From positions 496,001-560,000 of the forward strand of contig NZ_JAIFYA010000002.1 in assembly GCF_019688735.1 (NCBI RefSeq): DNA of 64,000 nt, written 5' to 3'. Positions 39,192 to 47,824 of the stretch are shown piece after piece; the stretch's first letter is position 1; every line of letters starts with the position of its first letter. Position numbers and translations under genes: made by a program. The DNA is from Thermosulfurimonas sp. F29 (lineage in GTDB: Bacteria; Desulfobacterota; Thermodesulfobacteria; Thermodesulfobacteriales; Thermodesulfobacteriaceae). The notes beneath the pieces are model-generated. The model had not been told where the DNA came from and searched no databases. It saw only the letters and a program-made list of their open reading frames with translations.

Positions 39192-40742
39192 ATGAACGAT
39201 CAAGCGAGAAAGAGAGCGTTTTTTCTCTGTGCGGCGTGCGTCCTCATTGTTTTTTGGGCGTGCGTGGGGGGAAATGTCTGGGGAGCGGAGCACTCGACGA
39301 GCAATGCCGAGCAGATGGACTACATCGCGCTGGTCGCCGAACCCTTGCGGATTCTCAAGTCCCACCTCGATTACGTGTTCCGCGGTCAAGGGAGCCTGGG
39401 ATACGGTCAGGGCTACAATGTGGTCGTTCAGGGGTTGGCGGATGCGCTCTTCAAGTACGTGTTCTGGCCTGCTTTTCTGGTGGCCTGGATTGCGGCCATA
39501 GCGCGTCACCTGCTGCGGATCTTTCGCGGGGAGGCGGTCTCCGATCTGTCCATGATCGTCAGGTTCTGGGGGACCTTTCTGTTGGCTTTGTTTTTGATGC
39601 TTCCGGCGCGCGTGTTCGGGATCGACGTGCAGGATTCGCGGCCCCTTTGCATGTGGCTGGTGCTGAGGGGAGCGGACCTCGGCATGGAGGCCGGAGGCAT
39701 GGTGCTGGACTATGTAGCGGGGACCCTCGCCGCGGAATCCGAAAGCGAGGCCCAGGGTTCCTCTGGGGCTGAAGCGGGCGCATTGCCGGAATCCGACATG
39801 GGAACCTCCGCTTCAACCGAAAACAGCGCAAACTTCACGAGCGCCGCACAAGCGATGCGGGCCGTACAGGAGTTCGCCAGGGCCATGTTTCTCATGCAGA
39901 CGGAATTGGGCGAAGATCCCACCGCTCCCGACGAACGGGACTGGTTTCTGCTTGCACCGTTTCTCTACTTTCGGCTCCAGAAGCTGGCCAATCAACAGGC
40001 AAACGAGGCTGCCCAACAAATCCGGCAAGCAATAGAGAACGATCCCGACCTGCGGCGTCGCATCGAGGAAGCGCATGTTCTCCTGATGGAGAAAACCCGC
40101 AAGAGCAAGCTGATAGCCGCCCTCACGGGGGTGCTGTTTCTGCTGATCGGGACTCTGGTTTCCGGAGGGGCCGCTTTGTCCACCCTGCTGGCGCTTTTCG
40201 CCTCCGGAAGCCTGGGAGTCGCCGCCGGAACCGCCACCGACCTCCTCAACAAATTCCTGCTCACGGTCCAGTACGCCGTAGCCAACCTCTTCTTCGTGGG
40301 AGGTGCGATGGTGGCGTTCTACGTGGCCGCGGGATACTTCCTGATACGGGCCGTGATGCTGGGACTGCTCGCTCCGATTCTGGCTTTCGTCTATCCCTTC
40401 GGGGAATGGGGACGACACAAGCTGCGGCACTTCGGCATTTCCACGCTGGCTCTGTTCGGCACCCCGGTGCTGCTGGCGGTGTTCGTGTTCGCGGTGCTGG
40501 TGCTCAAGGTGCTGGTGGTGGATGTCCTCTCGCGTCTCATCGTCATCGTGGTTCAGCTGGTCTTTGCGAACTCGGCCCTTTATGTGTTCGTTTCCATGGT
40601 GGCCGCGGTAACCGCACCGGTGCTCTTCGTGCGTCCGGTAGCACGAATCATGCTCAGCGCGAACTCCTACCTGCAACAGCTTCTTGAATACGGATTCCGT
40701 CACGTGGAGGAGGAGGCTCACCAGGAACTCATCGGCATCTGA
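39192..40742 (+). CDS. polytopic membrane protein, DotA/TraY- or VirB6-like (516 aa)
   Basis: The signal-like start (AFFLCAACVLIVFWACVGGN) is followed by a soluble stretch (HLDYVFRGQGSLGYGQGYNV) and membrane helices (YVFWPAFLVAWIAAIARHLL, FWGTFLLALFLMLPARVF). A long hydrophilic loop (about 185-300) follows, then a dense cluster of five to six helices (LIAALTGVLFLLIGTLVSGG, NLFFVGGAMVAFYVAAGYFL, GTPVLLAVFVFAVLVLKVLV, VFVSMVAAVTAPVLFV). DotA/TraY have this plan: a few helices, a big loop, then a C-terminal cluster. VirB6 is the alternative. Probable inner-membrane channel of the transfer machine. Its stop overlaps the convergent gene by 25 bases. Confidence 0.72.
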   Translation: MNDQARKRAFFLCAACVLIVFWACVGGNVWGAEHSTSNAEQMDYIALVAEPLRILKSHLDYVFRGQGSLGYGQGYNVVVQGLADALFKYVFWPAFLVAWIAAIARHLLRIFRGEAVSDLSMIVRFWGTFLLALFLMLPARVFGIDVQDSRPLCMWLVLRGADLGMEAGGMVLDYVAGTLAAESESEAQGSSGAEAGALPESDMGTSASTENSANFTSAAQAMRAVQEFARAMFLMQTELGEDPTAPDERDWFLLAPFLYFRLQKLANQQANEAAQQIRQAIENDPDLRRRIEEAHVLLMEKTRKSKLIAALTGVLFLLIGTLVSGGAALSTLLALFASGSLGVAAGTATDLLNKFLLTVQYAVANLFFVGGAMVAFYVAAGYFLIRAVMLGLLAPILAFVYPFGEWGRHKLRHFGISTLALFGTPVLLAVFVFAVLVLKVLVVDVLSRLIVIVVQLVFANSALYVFVSMVAAVTAPVLFVRPVARIMLSANSYLQQLLEYGFRHVEEEAHQELIGI

Positions 40743-41392
40743 ACGCGACTGAAACGCCTGATCTGGAAGCTGTAGGTTTCGAAGTCGTCCCGTTCGGGGT
40801 TGTATCGGTGGTAGTCGCCCTTGGGGACGTGTTTTTGCCAGCAGCGGCGCAGGATCTCAGGAGGGACACCGTGGGCGTAGATTTGCGGCGGTTCGTCGTC
40901 CCAGCGCACCAGGAAGGCGCATCCCGGCAGCTGCCTCACGATGCGACGCAACTCCTCGCGGAATTCGCTCCAAGTCTCGCACCGCGCTAGGCGCCTCCTC
41001 ACGGCCTGGATCACCGGGGACAGCTTGCGTTCAAGGGCGAGGTTGCCGTGCTGAAGCATGCGGTCGGGGTCCTTAACGTGCACCACGATCCATTCGAGAA
41101 GGACCGCGCGAGGGGTTCGGGCCGGTTGCGTTTCGGTCCGCGTGGTCCCCTTCGGTTCCCTTTGAGGGGAAGAGGGTGCCTGCGGTTGCGGATGGGTCTC
41201 AAGCCACAGTTCGTAAAACCGCTGCTGGTCCTCCGGGGAGAGGGCTTCCAGCTCGTCGAGAACCTCCTCATAATCGCCTTCGTAGAGTATTTCCTCCGCT
41301 TCGACCGAAAGTCCCGTTTCGGGGTCATAGCGACAGACCGCTTTCGGGGCGGATTCTTCCAGGCGCTTCAGTAAACGCTTCAGGTGTTCCAT
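40718..41392 (-). CDS. hypothetical protein (224 aa)
   Basis: ATG at 41392 (MEHLKRLLKRLEESAPKAVC). The N-terminal third is acidic and helical (DYEEVLDELEALSPEDQQRF), then a Pro/Gln linker (PQPQAPSSPQREP). A folded C-terminal half follows (PRAVLLEWIVVHVKDPDRML, RRRLARCETWSEFREELRRI, FLVRWDDEPPQIYAHGVPPE). No family identified. Soluble, no signal. The divergent neighbour starts only 41 bases away. Confidence 0.68.
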   Translation of the reverse strand: MEHLKRLLKRLEESAPKAVCRYDPETGLSVEAEEILYEGDYEEVLDELEALSPEDQQRFYELWLETHPQPQAPSSPQREPKGTTRTETQPARTPRAVLLEWIVVHVKDPDRMLQHGNLALERKLSPVIQAVRRRLARCETWSEFREELRRIVRQLPGCAFLVRWDDEPPQIYAHGVPPEILRRCWQKHVPKGDYHRYNPERDDFETYSFQIRRFSRVQMPMSSW

Positions 41393-41413
41393 TCGACGTC
41401 TCCAACCGGAAGG

Positions 41414-41433
41414 TTCTTTTCGCCGGAAAAGAA
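41414..41433. promoter_or_regulatory. divergent-gap inverted repeat TTCTTTTC / GAAAAGAA
   Basis: Perfect 8-base arms at 41414-41421 and 41426-41433 with spacer GCCG, filling half of the 41-bp gap between starts 41392 and 41434. The right arm touches the GTG start of the mini-metalloprotein. Confidence 0.55.
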
Positions 41434-41703
41434 GTGGTACGGATTCGGGTGGATGCGTCTTTGTCGGAGCCTTTTGTGGTGCGTGACGGGGAGGGGATCG
41501 TGCTGTGGACGCCGCCGGAGACCGATGGTGGGAGGCTTCTTCACGAATGCTTGCATGTCCGGCTGATGGAGGAGGGAAGAATTCCGCCGCCGGAGGAGGA
41601 AGAGGTCGTGCGGGATCTTGAGGCGAGGATCGAGGGGGAGATCGAGCGGAAGATCAGGCGCCGGTTGCCAGGCGTTCGGGGAGACGACGCGCCTCTTCGA
41701 TGA
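41434..41703 (+). CDS. mini-protein with HExxH zinc-protease motif (about 89 aa)
   Basis: The product has a strand-rich start (VVRIRVDASLSEPFVVRDGE) and GIVLWTPPETDGGRLLHECLHVRLMEEG, where HECLH is a HExxH zinc site. Acidic EEEEVVRDLEARI follows, which could supply the third ligand as in ImmA/IrrE or gluzincin-like proteases. The start is uncertain: the GTG at 41434 sits directly after GGAAAAGAA, and a GTG at 41449 is possible. Only about 90 residues, so just the metal-binding helix pair fits. Its end overlaps the T4CP gene by 50 bases. It might cleave a repressor or pilus component, but that is only a guess. Confidence 0.5.
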   Translation: MVRIRVDASLSEPFVVRDGEGIVLWTPPETDGGRLLHECLHVRLMEEGRIPPPEEEEVVRDLEARIEGEIERKIRRRLPGVRGDDAPLR

Positions 41704-43888
41704 TGCGGAGGGCGGTTCGGGTGGGTTTCACCAGGTCGGCGGGGTTCACGGTGAGGCGGTCCGCAAGCCGGGTCCGTTCCTGTTCCAGGATTTGGCGGAT
41801 GCGGGCATCCACGCGGGAGGTGCCCGCGGCGTTGCGCGCGAACACCTGGCGTGCGGTCGGAGCCCGAAGCTCGAAAAGCCGCGCCAGATAAAGCGTTCTG
41901 TTCTCCAAGAGACGGAGCACCTCCCGAAAAACTTCAGGGGAACCCAACGGAACCCGTCCCGTGTAGTTTCGCCGGAACCACTCCCACAGGTCACGCACGA
42001 GGGTGTCGCTTTTTTCGGAGGTTGCGGTTTCGGTCTTTTCGAGTTCTCCGGTTGCGGTTCGGTTCGCGGTTGACGGGGCCTCGGACGCGGAGGGTTCGGT
42101 GTTGTCCTCTCGGTTTTCCGGGAGGGGGAGGACTTTCACGGGCTTGAGTAGGCCGAGGCTTTTGACTTTGCGGCCTTCCATGAAGGGCACCCGGAAGGGC
42201 ACGAGGCGGTCCTCGTATATGAGGTAGGCCTGACCGGGACCGAGGGCGGTAAGGTCCAGGATACGCAGGCGATCCCGTTCTTGGACGGACCAGGATTCAG
42301 GGACCTCGTCGCGCGCAAGACCCAGAAATCCTTGTTCCCGTCGGACCGAACCGGGAACGAGCTTCCATTCCTTGCCGCTTCGTTCGATGGCTATCTCGGC
42401 GGTCTTCTTGTCCTCGATCTTCATGAAGATTTTGATGTTGGTGTTGGCCACCAGGGCTTCGCCTTCGGCCTGATCCCGCATGAGACGGCCCAGTTCCTGG
42501 GCGGAGATGCCCACGGCGTAGTTCAGGGACCGCGCCTGGGCCAGCACGGTGGAAAACCCCTTCACGGCGTACGAACCGTATTCGTCGAGGATGCATACAT
42601 GCGGCAGAAGGGGGCGCACCCGCCGCACCTGACGTTCGATCTCCTTGGCCTCGCCCACCACGGTTTTTCCCAGAAGCTCGTTGAGGGCGATCTTGATCAC
42701 GGCGAGGATCATCTTGCCCATCTGCTGGAGAGTGGCTTCCGATTTCCCCAGCGAGGGAAGGAGCACGTAGAGGATGCGGGAGTTTTTGATCACGTCCAGC
42801 ATGTCTATGTCGGGGTTTCGCGTGGCGGTTATGGCGCCGTAGGTTCCTCCGAGGAGGTCGAGGGCGGCGTCCCACTGCTGAGCGGCGAACCCGTGCTGCT
42901 TCACCACCTGTTCCGTTTCAAGGCTCACGTCTGCGTCGTCCATCTCCTGCGAATCCGCGCCTCCCGCCTGTTTCTTCATCTGGTCGAGCAGTTTTTCCCA
43001 GGGTCCCAGCTGATCCAGATACGAAATGAGGCGCTGACCCACGGGAACACCGAATTCGTCTTTCTCCGGGATGATGTTGTTGCGGACCATGTCCGCGAAC
43101 CGGAGGACGTTTCTCAGGCTGAGGGCTTCCTTGACGTCCCAGAAGGTGAAGGGGCGGTAGAGGGGTTTGTAACGGCCCCGGTCGTCGTGGTCGCGGAGCC
43201 AGACCAGGATGGTGAGCACGCTTCTCATGAGGACGAGTCCGCGCTGTTGCCAGTATTGACCGTCGCCGGAGACCTCCGGCAGGAAGTTGGCGCATATTTC
43301 CGTGAGGGCGTCGGCGTCTCCGCGCAGAAGGGGATTGAAGGTGTTGGACTGCCGGGGGTCCAAGAAGTTGAGCACCAGAAAGTCGTCCCGGCGGTCGCAT
43401 TCCTCCACCAGCTGGCAGAAGACCTCGAAGGTGTCCTTGGTGTCGGATTTTCCGTCCACGAAGGTGGCACCGCCGCCCACGTGCATGACGGAGTAGAGCA
43501 GTTTGCGTATGAGGGTGGTTTTTCCCGCTCCGGTGGTACCCAGTATGAGAAAGTGGCGGGTGAGCTTGTCGAAGGGGATGATGAGATCCCATCCCTCGGC
43601 GGTTCGTCCCAGGTGCACGAAGGGAACCAGTCCCAAGGGGTAGCGGGGGTCGTTCTTCTTGCGTTCGACGGTGAAGAGGGGACGGGGTTCCCGTTTGCGG
43701 GCGTAGGAGGCGTATCCCAGGAGTCCCGCGAAGGGAAGCAGGCCGAGCTCAGGGGTGCGGAGGGCTATCCCGGCGAGGGCGGGAATGAGGGCGGCCAGCG
43801 GGAGCAACAGTTCGGCGGTACGGCGCCGTGCGCGCCATTCTTCCGGACGGGTCGTCCCCAAATGCGTGCGCTCCGGTTTGAGACCCAT
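41654..43888 (-). CDS. type IV coupling protein, VirD4/DotL/TrbC class (744 aa)
   Basis: Docks the relaxase-DNA complex to the secretion channel. ATG at 43888 (MGLKPERTHL); upstream in-frame TTG is less likely. N-terminal helices (AELLLPLAALIPALAGIALR, LGLLPFAGLLGYASY) precede IPFDKLTRHFLILGTTGAGKTTLIRKLL (Walker A GTTGAGKT, 117-124). Then FVDGKSDTKDTFEVF, FNPLLRGDADALTEI, VKNSRILYVLLPSLGKSEAT-like helices, and Walker B HVCILDEYGSYA. LNYAVGISAQELGRLMRD and ANTNIKIFMKIEDKKTAEIA follow. The overall order matches TraD/DotL family NTPases, with an extra C-terminal domain (about 560-744) as in DotL. It is divergent from the pil operon across a 65-bp gap with a palindrome. Confidence 0.88.
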   Translation of the reverse strand: MGLKPERTHLGTTRPEEWRARRRTAELLLPLAALIPALAGIALRTPELGLLPFAGLLGYASYARKREPRPLFTVERKKNDPRYPLGLVPFVHLGRTAEGWDLIIPFDKLTRHFLILGTTGAGKTTLIRKLLYSVMHVGGGATFVDGKSDTKDTFEVFCQLVEECDRRDDFLVLNFLDPRQSNTFNPLLRGDADALTEICANFLPEVSGDGQYWQQRGLVLMRSVLTILVWLRDHDDRGRYKPLYRPFTFWDVKEALSLRNVLRFADMVRNNIIPEKDEFGVPVGQRLISYLDQLGPWEKLLDQMKKQAGGADSQEMDDADVSLETEQVVKQHGFAAQQWDAALDLLGGTYGAITATRNPDIDMLDVIKNSRILYVLLPSLGKSEATLQQMGKMILAVIKIALNELLGKTVVGEAKEIERQVRRVRPLLPHVCILDEYGSYAVKGFSTVLAQARSLNYAVGISAQELGRLMRDQAEGEALVANTNIKIFMKIEDKKTAEIAIERSGKEWKLVPGSVRREQGFLGLARDEVPESWSVQERDRLRILDLTALGPGQAYLIYEDRLVPFRVPFMEGRKVKSLGLLKPVKVLPLPENREDNTEPSASEAPSTANRTATGELEKTETATSEKSDTLVRDLWEWFRRNYTGRVPLGSPEVFREVLRLLENRTLYLARLFELRAPTARQVFARNAAGTSRVDARIRQILEQERTRLADRLTVNPADLVKPTRTALRIIEEARRLPERLATGA

Positions 43889-43897
43889 GCCGCCACT

Positions 43898-43924
43898 ACA
43901 CAAAAGAACCCGGTTCTTTTGTGT
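43898..43924. promoter_or_regulatory. near-perfect palindrome ACACAAAAGAACC-C-GGTTCTTTTGTGT
   Basis: Two 13-base arms (43898-43910, 43912-43924) around one base, midway between the divergent T4CP start (43888) and pil-type start (43954). Arms face each other the opposite way to most other gaps here. A size of 27 bp with two half-sites one turn apart is typical of a dimeric repressor operator. Confidence 0.6.
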
Positions 43925-43953
43925 TTTCAGTTCCGGATGCGGAGGGTTGCGGG

Positions 43954-44526
43954 ATGCGGCAACGGGAACTGTTTCTTCTGCTGGCGGCGTTGATTTTTCT
44001 GTTCAAGGCGACCGGCTGGATGACGGCACGGTGGATAAAGGGGGAACAGCTCGCCGTGCGGCAGCTCGAACGACGACAAGCCGCGCTTCGAAAGGACGTG
44101 CGGCGACTGCGGGATCTGGCCGAAAGTCTCCGTTTCAGGCACGAAAAAACCGTTTTCCGTCGGATCGGTTTCGCGGAGGCCGCGCAGAGGCTTCCGGCAG
44201 GCCTCATGCTTTTCAGGGAAGCGAAGGGATCCAGGCGGTGGATGCTGCGGACGCCTCTGAGGTCTCCGGCGGACCTGGAGGCGGCGCTTGCGCTTCTTCA
44301 CGAAAGACTGGGACCCGGAATCTTCGCGTTCGAAAGGTTCGTGCTTCCCTCCCCGGACGAGCCCGGCGGGAAAACGACAGGGGAAGGGGGTTACGCGGAT
44401 TTCGCCGTGTTTTTCGAGACGAGAAAATGTCCCTTCCCCGTGCGGGTCGAGGCCTCGGATGAGGAGTTTCTGCGGTGGCAAGTCGGTCCCAATCCCTTCT
44501 GCCCGGACGAAAAGGGGGTCCGCTGA
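43954..44526 (+). CDS. membrane-anchored coiled-coil pilus protein, PilM/PilO-type candidate (190 aa)
   Basis: ATG at 43954 has GGAGGG about 9 bases upstream. An N-terminal membrane helix (LFLLLAALIFLFKATGW) is followed by a coiled coil (VRQLERRQAALRKDVRRLRD). A periplasmic alpha/beta domain follows (FAEAAQRLPAGLMLFRE, FAVFFETRKCPFPVRVEASD). Short anchored coiled-coil proteins like this occur as alignment-complex subunits (PilN/PilO in type IVa, PilM in R64). The gene starts the thin-pilus operon and overlaps the next ATG (TGATG). No decisive motif. Confidence 0.65.
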   Translation: MRQRELFLLLAALIFLFKATGWMTARWIKGEQLAVRQLERRQAALRKDVRRLRDLAESLRFRHEKTVFRRIGFAEAAQRLPAGLMLFREAKGSRRWMLRTPLRSPADLEAALALLHERLGPGIFAFERFVLPSPDEPGGKTTGEGGYADFAVFFETRKCPFPVRVEASDEEFLRWQVGPNPFCPDEKGVR

Positions 44527-45833
44527 TGTTTTTCGATTACAAGAACCGTTCCACCGTGAAGTCCGAGTACGAGGACGCCCTGGTGATTTGCAACCATGTG
44601 GTTTGTGTGTCCCTGCGGCCCTGGCGTTTTGCGGGGCTGGAGCACCGGGCGGTCAACGTGCTGTCGCTTTTCGCCGGGGAAACGGAGGAGGAGCTGATTC
44701 GGACGTGCGCCGAGGGGTGGTGGCGGCGTGTGCGCATCGCGGAAGCCATCGGGGAACCCCTGAACTCCGTGCTGCGGGCTGCCGGAGCCGAAGACAAAGC
44801 GGTGTGGACTCTGACGGACATCACACCCTCGGAAACGTTTCGGCGATTCGGCGCGGCCAGCAAAATCGTGATCCATTTTTCGTTCCCCGCGGCGGCGAAG
44901 GGTGTGCCTGTGGATGCCGTGGTGACGGCATCGCTGTGGGCGAGGCTTGCGGGCGACTGGTGGTTGGTGGAATCGACGCCGGTTCCGTTGGAGTTCTGGC
45001 GAGCGCGGTTGCGTCTCGATCAGAAAGCCGCAGCGAAACTGATCGAAGAGTTTTGCGCCGGACGGGTTCTCCGTGAGGGGGATGTGGTGGTGCGTGCTCT
45101 GGAGTGGCTTGCGCCGTATCTGGACAAGAACGATGCCCTGGCCGAGGCGTTTCCCGAATTTGACGAGTACCGGGAGGCCTGGAAGCAGTTTCAGGAGGAG
45201 CTTGTTCGTCGCAGGGAAGCGGATCCGGGTCGTTATCTGGAGGTTTGTCTGTTGGGGGATCGTCGTCTTGAGTGGCCGGTGCGGGAGGCGGAGTGGCGGG
45301 TTTACGAGGAGGTTCGTCGGGAGCGAGCGAAGCAGTCGGTGTTGCGCTTTGCGGCGGCGGGGTTGGCGGTTTACGCGGTGTTGACCGCGGCGACGACGAC
45401 GCAGCGGCTCTGGACTCTCTACCGGTTGCACGAGCGACGCGCGGCACTTGAACGGGAAACGAACGAACTGGCCCGGCTCAAGGAGGATCTGGCCCGGCGG
45501 CTGGGAGATGTGAGCCTCGCGGAGACGTATCTACGGGAGACGGCGCGGGAGCGGTTTTTGCGGATGCTGGTGAAGGCGCTTGCGGGCTGTTCGCCGGAGC
45601 ATCTGGAGGCGCATTGGGAGGGAGATCGCCCGGTTCTTGTCGGGCGGTTTCCCCTCACGGAACCGTGCTGGCGGAGTCTTGAAAGCCTGCGGGCCGTCGT
45701 GCCGGGTCTGGTCGTGCGCGTGAAGCCCGATGAAGGAGAGGTGACGGTTTCCTCCTATTCGCTGAGGAGACCAAGAACGGGAAAACCGGGACAGGGAGGC
45801 GGCGGTGCGGCGCGAGGTTCCCGGCTCCATTGA
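44526..45833 (+). CDS. PilO-type (R64/TcpD-like) pilus assembly protein (435 aa)
   Basis: ATG at 44526 overlaps the upstream stop. The first ~280 residues are cytoplasmic (EDALVICNHVVCVSLRPWRF, ADWWLVESTPVPLEFWRARL, AEWRVYEEVRRERAKQSVLR-like). One membrane helix follows near 285 (LRFAAAGLAVYAVLTAATT), then a coiled coil (LYRLHERRAALERETNELAR) and a periplasmic domain (FLRMLVKALAGCSPEHLEAH, VPGLVVRVKPDEGEVTVSSY). R64 PilO and TcpD share this plan: a large cytoplasmic part, one helix, then a coiled coil and ferredoxin-like domain. It is followed directly by the PilQ-type ATPase, as in R64, supporting the call. Confidence 0.65.
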   Translation: MFFDYKNRSTVKSEYEDALVICNHVVCVSLRPWRFAGLEHRAVNVLSLFAGETEEELIRTCAEGWWRRVRIAEAIGEPLNSVLRAAGAEDKAVWTLTDITPSETFRRFGAASKIVIHFSFPAAAKGVPVDAVVTASLWARLAGDWWLVESTPVPLEFWRARLRLDQKAAAKLIEEFCAGRVLREGDVVVRALEWLAPYLDKNDALAEAFPEFDEYREAWKQFQEELVRRREADPGRYLEVCLLGDRRLEWPVREAEWRVYEEVRRERAKQSVLRFAAAGLAVYAVLTAATTTQRLWTLYRLHERRAALERETNELARLKEDLARRLGDVSLAETYLRETARERFLRMLVKALAGCSPEHLEAHWEGDRPVLVGRFPLTEPCWRSLESLRAVVPGLVVRVKPDEGEVTVSSYSLRRPRTGKPGQGGGGAARGSRLH

Positions 45834-47805
45834 GGAGTTTCGCAGGGTTTGCGAGGAACACCTTCAGGCTCTGGCGCAGGGTGCACGGTTCGAGTTCGTT
45901 CGGTCCGTGGACCGAACCGACGACGATCTGCGTGATCTCCTGCTTCACCTGATACGGGTATGCGATTCGGCGCACTACTGGTTTTCCAGACAGCGGACGG
46001 TGAGCGATCTGGTTTTCGTGGCTTACGACCGGCGGGAGATCGAACCGTATACGGATCTGCTGGCGGCGTTTCTGGCGCATTTGGTCGGGGCACGTTTCAC
46101 GAACGACCTGCAGACGCTTCTCCGAACCGTGTCGGAAGGGAACAAACAGGTTTCCCGCGATGCTCTGGACCGGGCCATGGACGCTTACGTGTTTTCAACG
46201 GAGGGGGGTTGGACGGTGACCCCCAACCCCTTTGCGGCGCTTCTCACGGGGGCACGTTCCTCGCGGATGATCGTGACGCCTCCCGGCCTTTACGTGCGGT
46301 TTCTGCAGCACCTGGCCGGGGAAAGCGGCGATGAGGAACCGTTCCGCGTGTACACGATGCTCATCCCCCGTGTGTTCTGGGAGGATGTGCTGCGGGAGGC
46401 GTACCTGCGGAACGCGTCGGATGTGCATGTGGAGTTTCATCCCCGGCGGCGCACCATACGGGTGTTCCTGCGTGTGGACGGGGTGTTGCGGCTTGTCAGG
46501 GAGATTCCCGACACAGGGGTGCGCCACGATCGGCTGGTGAACTACCTTCAGGTGCTGGCCAAGGCCAATCCGGGGGACTACACGGGGGTTCAGGACTACC
46601 GGATCGCCTGGCGCGTCGGGCCGCAGAGTGTGTTCGACGTGCGGGTGTCGCTGCTTCCCACGCAGACGGAGGAAGGCCGTCGGGCGCAGGTCTGTCTGAG
46701 GCTCACGCACGCGCGGGGGTCCGGCGGCAAACGTCGGTTCGTCCTGGAGGACTTGGGGTTCTTTCCCGCCACGGCGCGCAAGCTGCACCGGTTTCTCCTA
46801 CGGAAGCACGGTCTGATTCTGGTGTGCGGTCCCACGGGATCGGGGAAGAACACCACCGTGTACGCCCTCTTGGAACACCTTTTCCGGGAACCGATCAAGA
46901 TCATCACCATCGAGGATCCGGTGGAACACGTTCTGGAGGCGGAGAGGGCCAGTCTGGTTCAGATTACCGTCAACCCGGAGGCGGAGGTGACCTTTGCGAA
47001 CGCTTTGCGGGGGGTTTTGCGGCACGATCCCGATGTGATTTTCGTGGGCGAGGTGCGCGACGAAGAGACGGCGCGGGAGGTGCTGCGGGCCGCGGTGACG
47101 GGTCACCTGGTGATCACCACGGTGCATGCCACTTCGGTGCTCGAAGCCCCCATGCGGTTCACGCACACGCTGGGGCAGCCCGCGGACCTGGTGGCTTCGG
47201 TGCTTCGGGTGGTGCTGAACCAGAGGTTGGTGCGGAGGGTGTGTCCCCGGTGCGCCCTGCGGGTTCCGCTGAATGAGCTGGCCGATCGCATCCCGGCCCT
47301 CATCGCCAGGTACGGCGAAAAGATCTACATAGGCCGGACCCTTTACTGGACGCACGAGATGTGGCGGGATTTTCTGGAGGACCTGAGGCGGTCCTTTCGG
47401 GTTTTGCCTGCGAAGATGATCAGGGTTCCCATGGGGGTGCTTTTTGCGGAGAACGGTGCACCGACTCCGTGTCCGGACTGCCGCGGGGAGGGGTTCCGCG
47501 GTCGCACGGTGCTGTGGGATCTGTTGTCCACGGGGGCACTTTTCCGGCGCATGGTGGCGAGCGGTGCCTACGACTTTTCCCGCATGGACGAGCTTTTCAA
47601 AGATGCCGGTGCGGAGGGCGTGTCGGGGGAGACCATGAGCCAGGTGGGATGGCGTCTCGTGCTGGAGGGAGTCGTTTCGCCCTGCGAGGTGGAGCGGCAT
47701 GCGCGGCTGAGGGTGGACGCGCTTCCGCCGGACTTCTTCGGCGCAAAGCAGTCCGGTTCGGTGAACGACGAAACGTGGTGGGACGCCCCTATGCTCGATG
47801 TTTGA
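45805..47805 (+). CDS. pilQ: PilQ/GspE-type pilus extension ATPase (666 aa)
   Basis: Polymerises pilin. GTG at 45805 overlaps the upstream gene by 29 bases. An N-terminal domain of ~190 residues precedes NASDVHVEFHPRRRTIRVFL (the -D-H-EP--- site) and IRIYGK-like segments. Walker A is CGPTGSGKNTTVYAL, with Asn349 in place of the usual Thr/Ser. The Asp box ITIEDPVEHVLEAERASLVQ, Walker B DPDVIFVGEVRDEETAREVL and His box GHLVITTVHATSVLEAPMRF follow. Then come a QRLVRRVCPRCALRVP pair of cysteines and, about 75 residues on, PCPDCRGEGFRGRTVLWDLL, the two CxxC pairs of GspE/PilB zinc loops. It is longer than R64 PilQ (about 520 aa), more like GspE. The Asn at the Walker A Ser/Thr position is unusual. 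Confidence 0.9.
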   Translation: MRREVPGSIEEFRRVCEEHLQALAQGARFEFVRSVDRTDDDLRDLLLHLIRVCDSAHYWFSRQRTVSDLVFVAYDRREIEPYTDLLAAFLAHLVGARFTNDLQTLLRTVSEGNKQVSRDALDRAMDAYVFSTEGGWTVTPNPFAALLTGARSSRMIVTPPGLYVRFLQHLAGESGDEEPFRVYTMLIPRVFWEDVLREAYLRNASDVHVEFHPRRRTIRVFLRVDGVLRLVREIPDTGVRHDRLVNYLQVLAKANPGDYTGVQDYRIAWRVGPQSVFDVRVSLLPTQTEEGRRAQVCLRLTHARGSGGKRRFVLEDLGFFPATARKLHRFLLRKHGLILVCGPTGSGKNTTVYALLEHLFREPIKIITIEDPVEHVLEAERASLVQITVNPEAEVTFANALRGVLRHDPDVIFVGEVRDEETAREVLRAAVTGHLVITTVHATSVLEAPMRFTHTLGQPADLVASVLRVVLNQRLVRRVCPRCALRVPLNELADRIPALIARYGEKIYIGRTLYWTHEMWRDFLEDLRRSFRVLPAKMIRVPMGVLFAENGAPTPCPDCRGEGFRGRTVLWDLLSTGALFRRMVASGAYDFSRMDELFKDAGAEGVSGETMSQVGWRLVLEGVVSPCEVERHARLRVDALPPDFFGAKQSGSVNDETWWDAPMLDV

Positions 47806-47824
47806 GGTGAAGGGAGGTGATCGG

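Noticed and set aside
42281-43993. Long plus-strand open frame (570 codons) opposite the coupling-protein gene
   Set aside because: It is entirely antisense to a gene with clear Walker motifs; its product is a low-complexity Gly/Val/Glu/His shadow without a domain.
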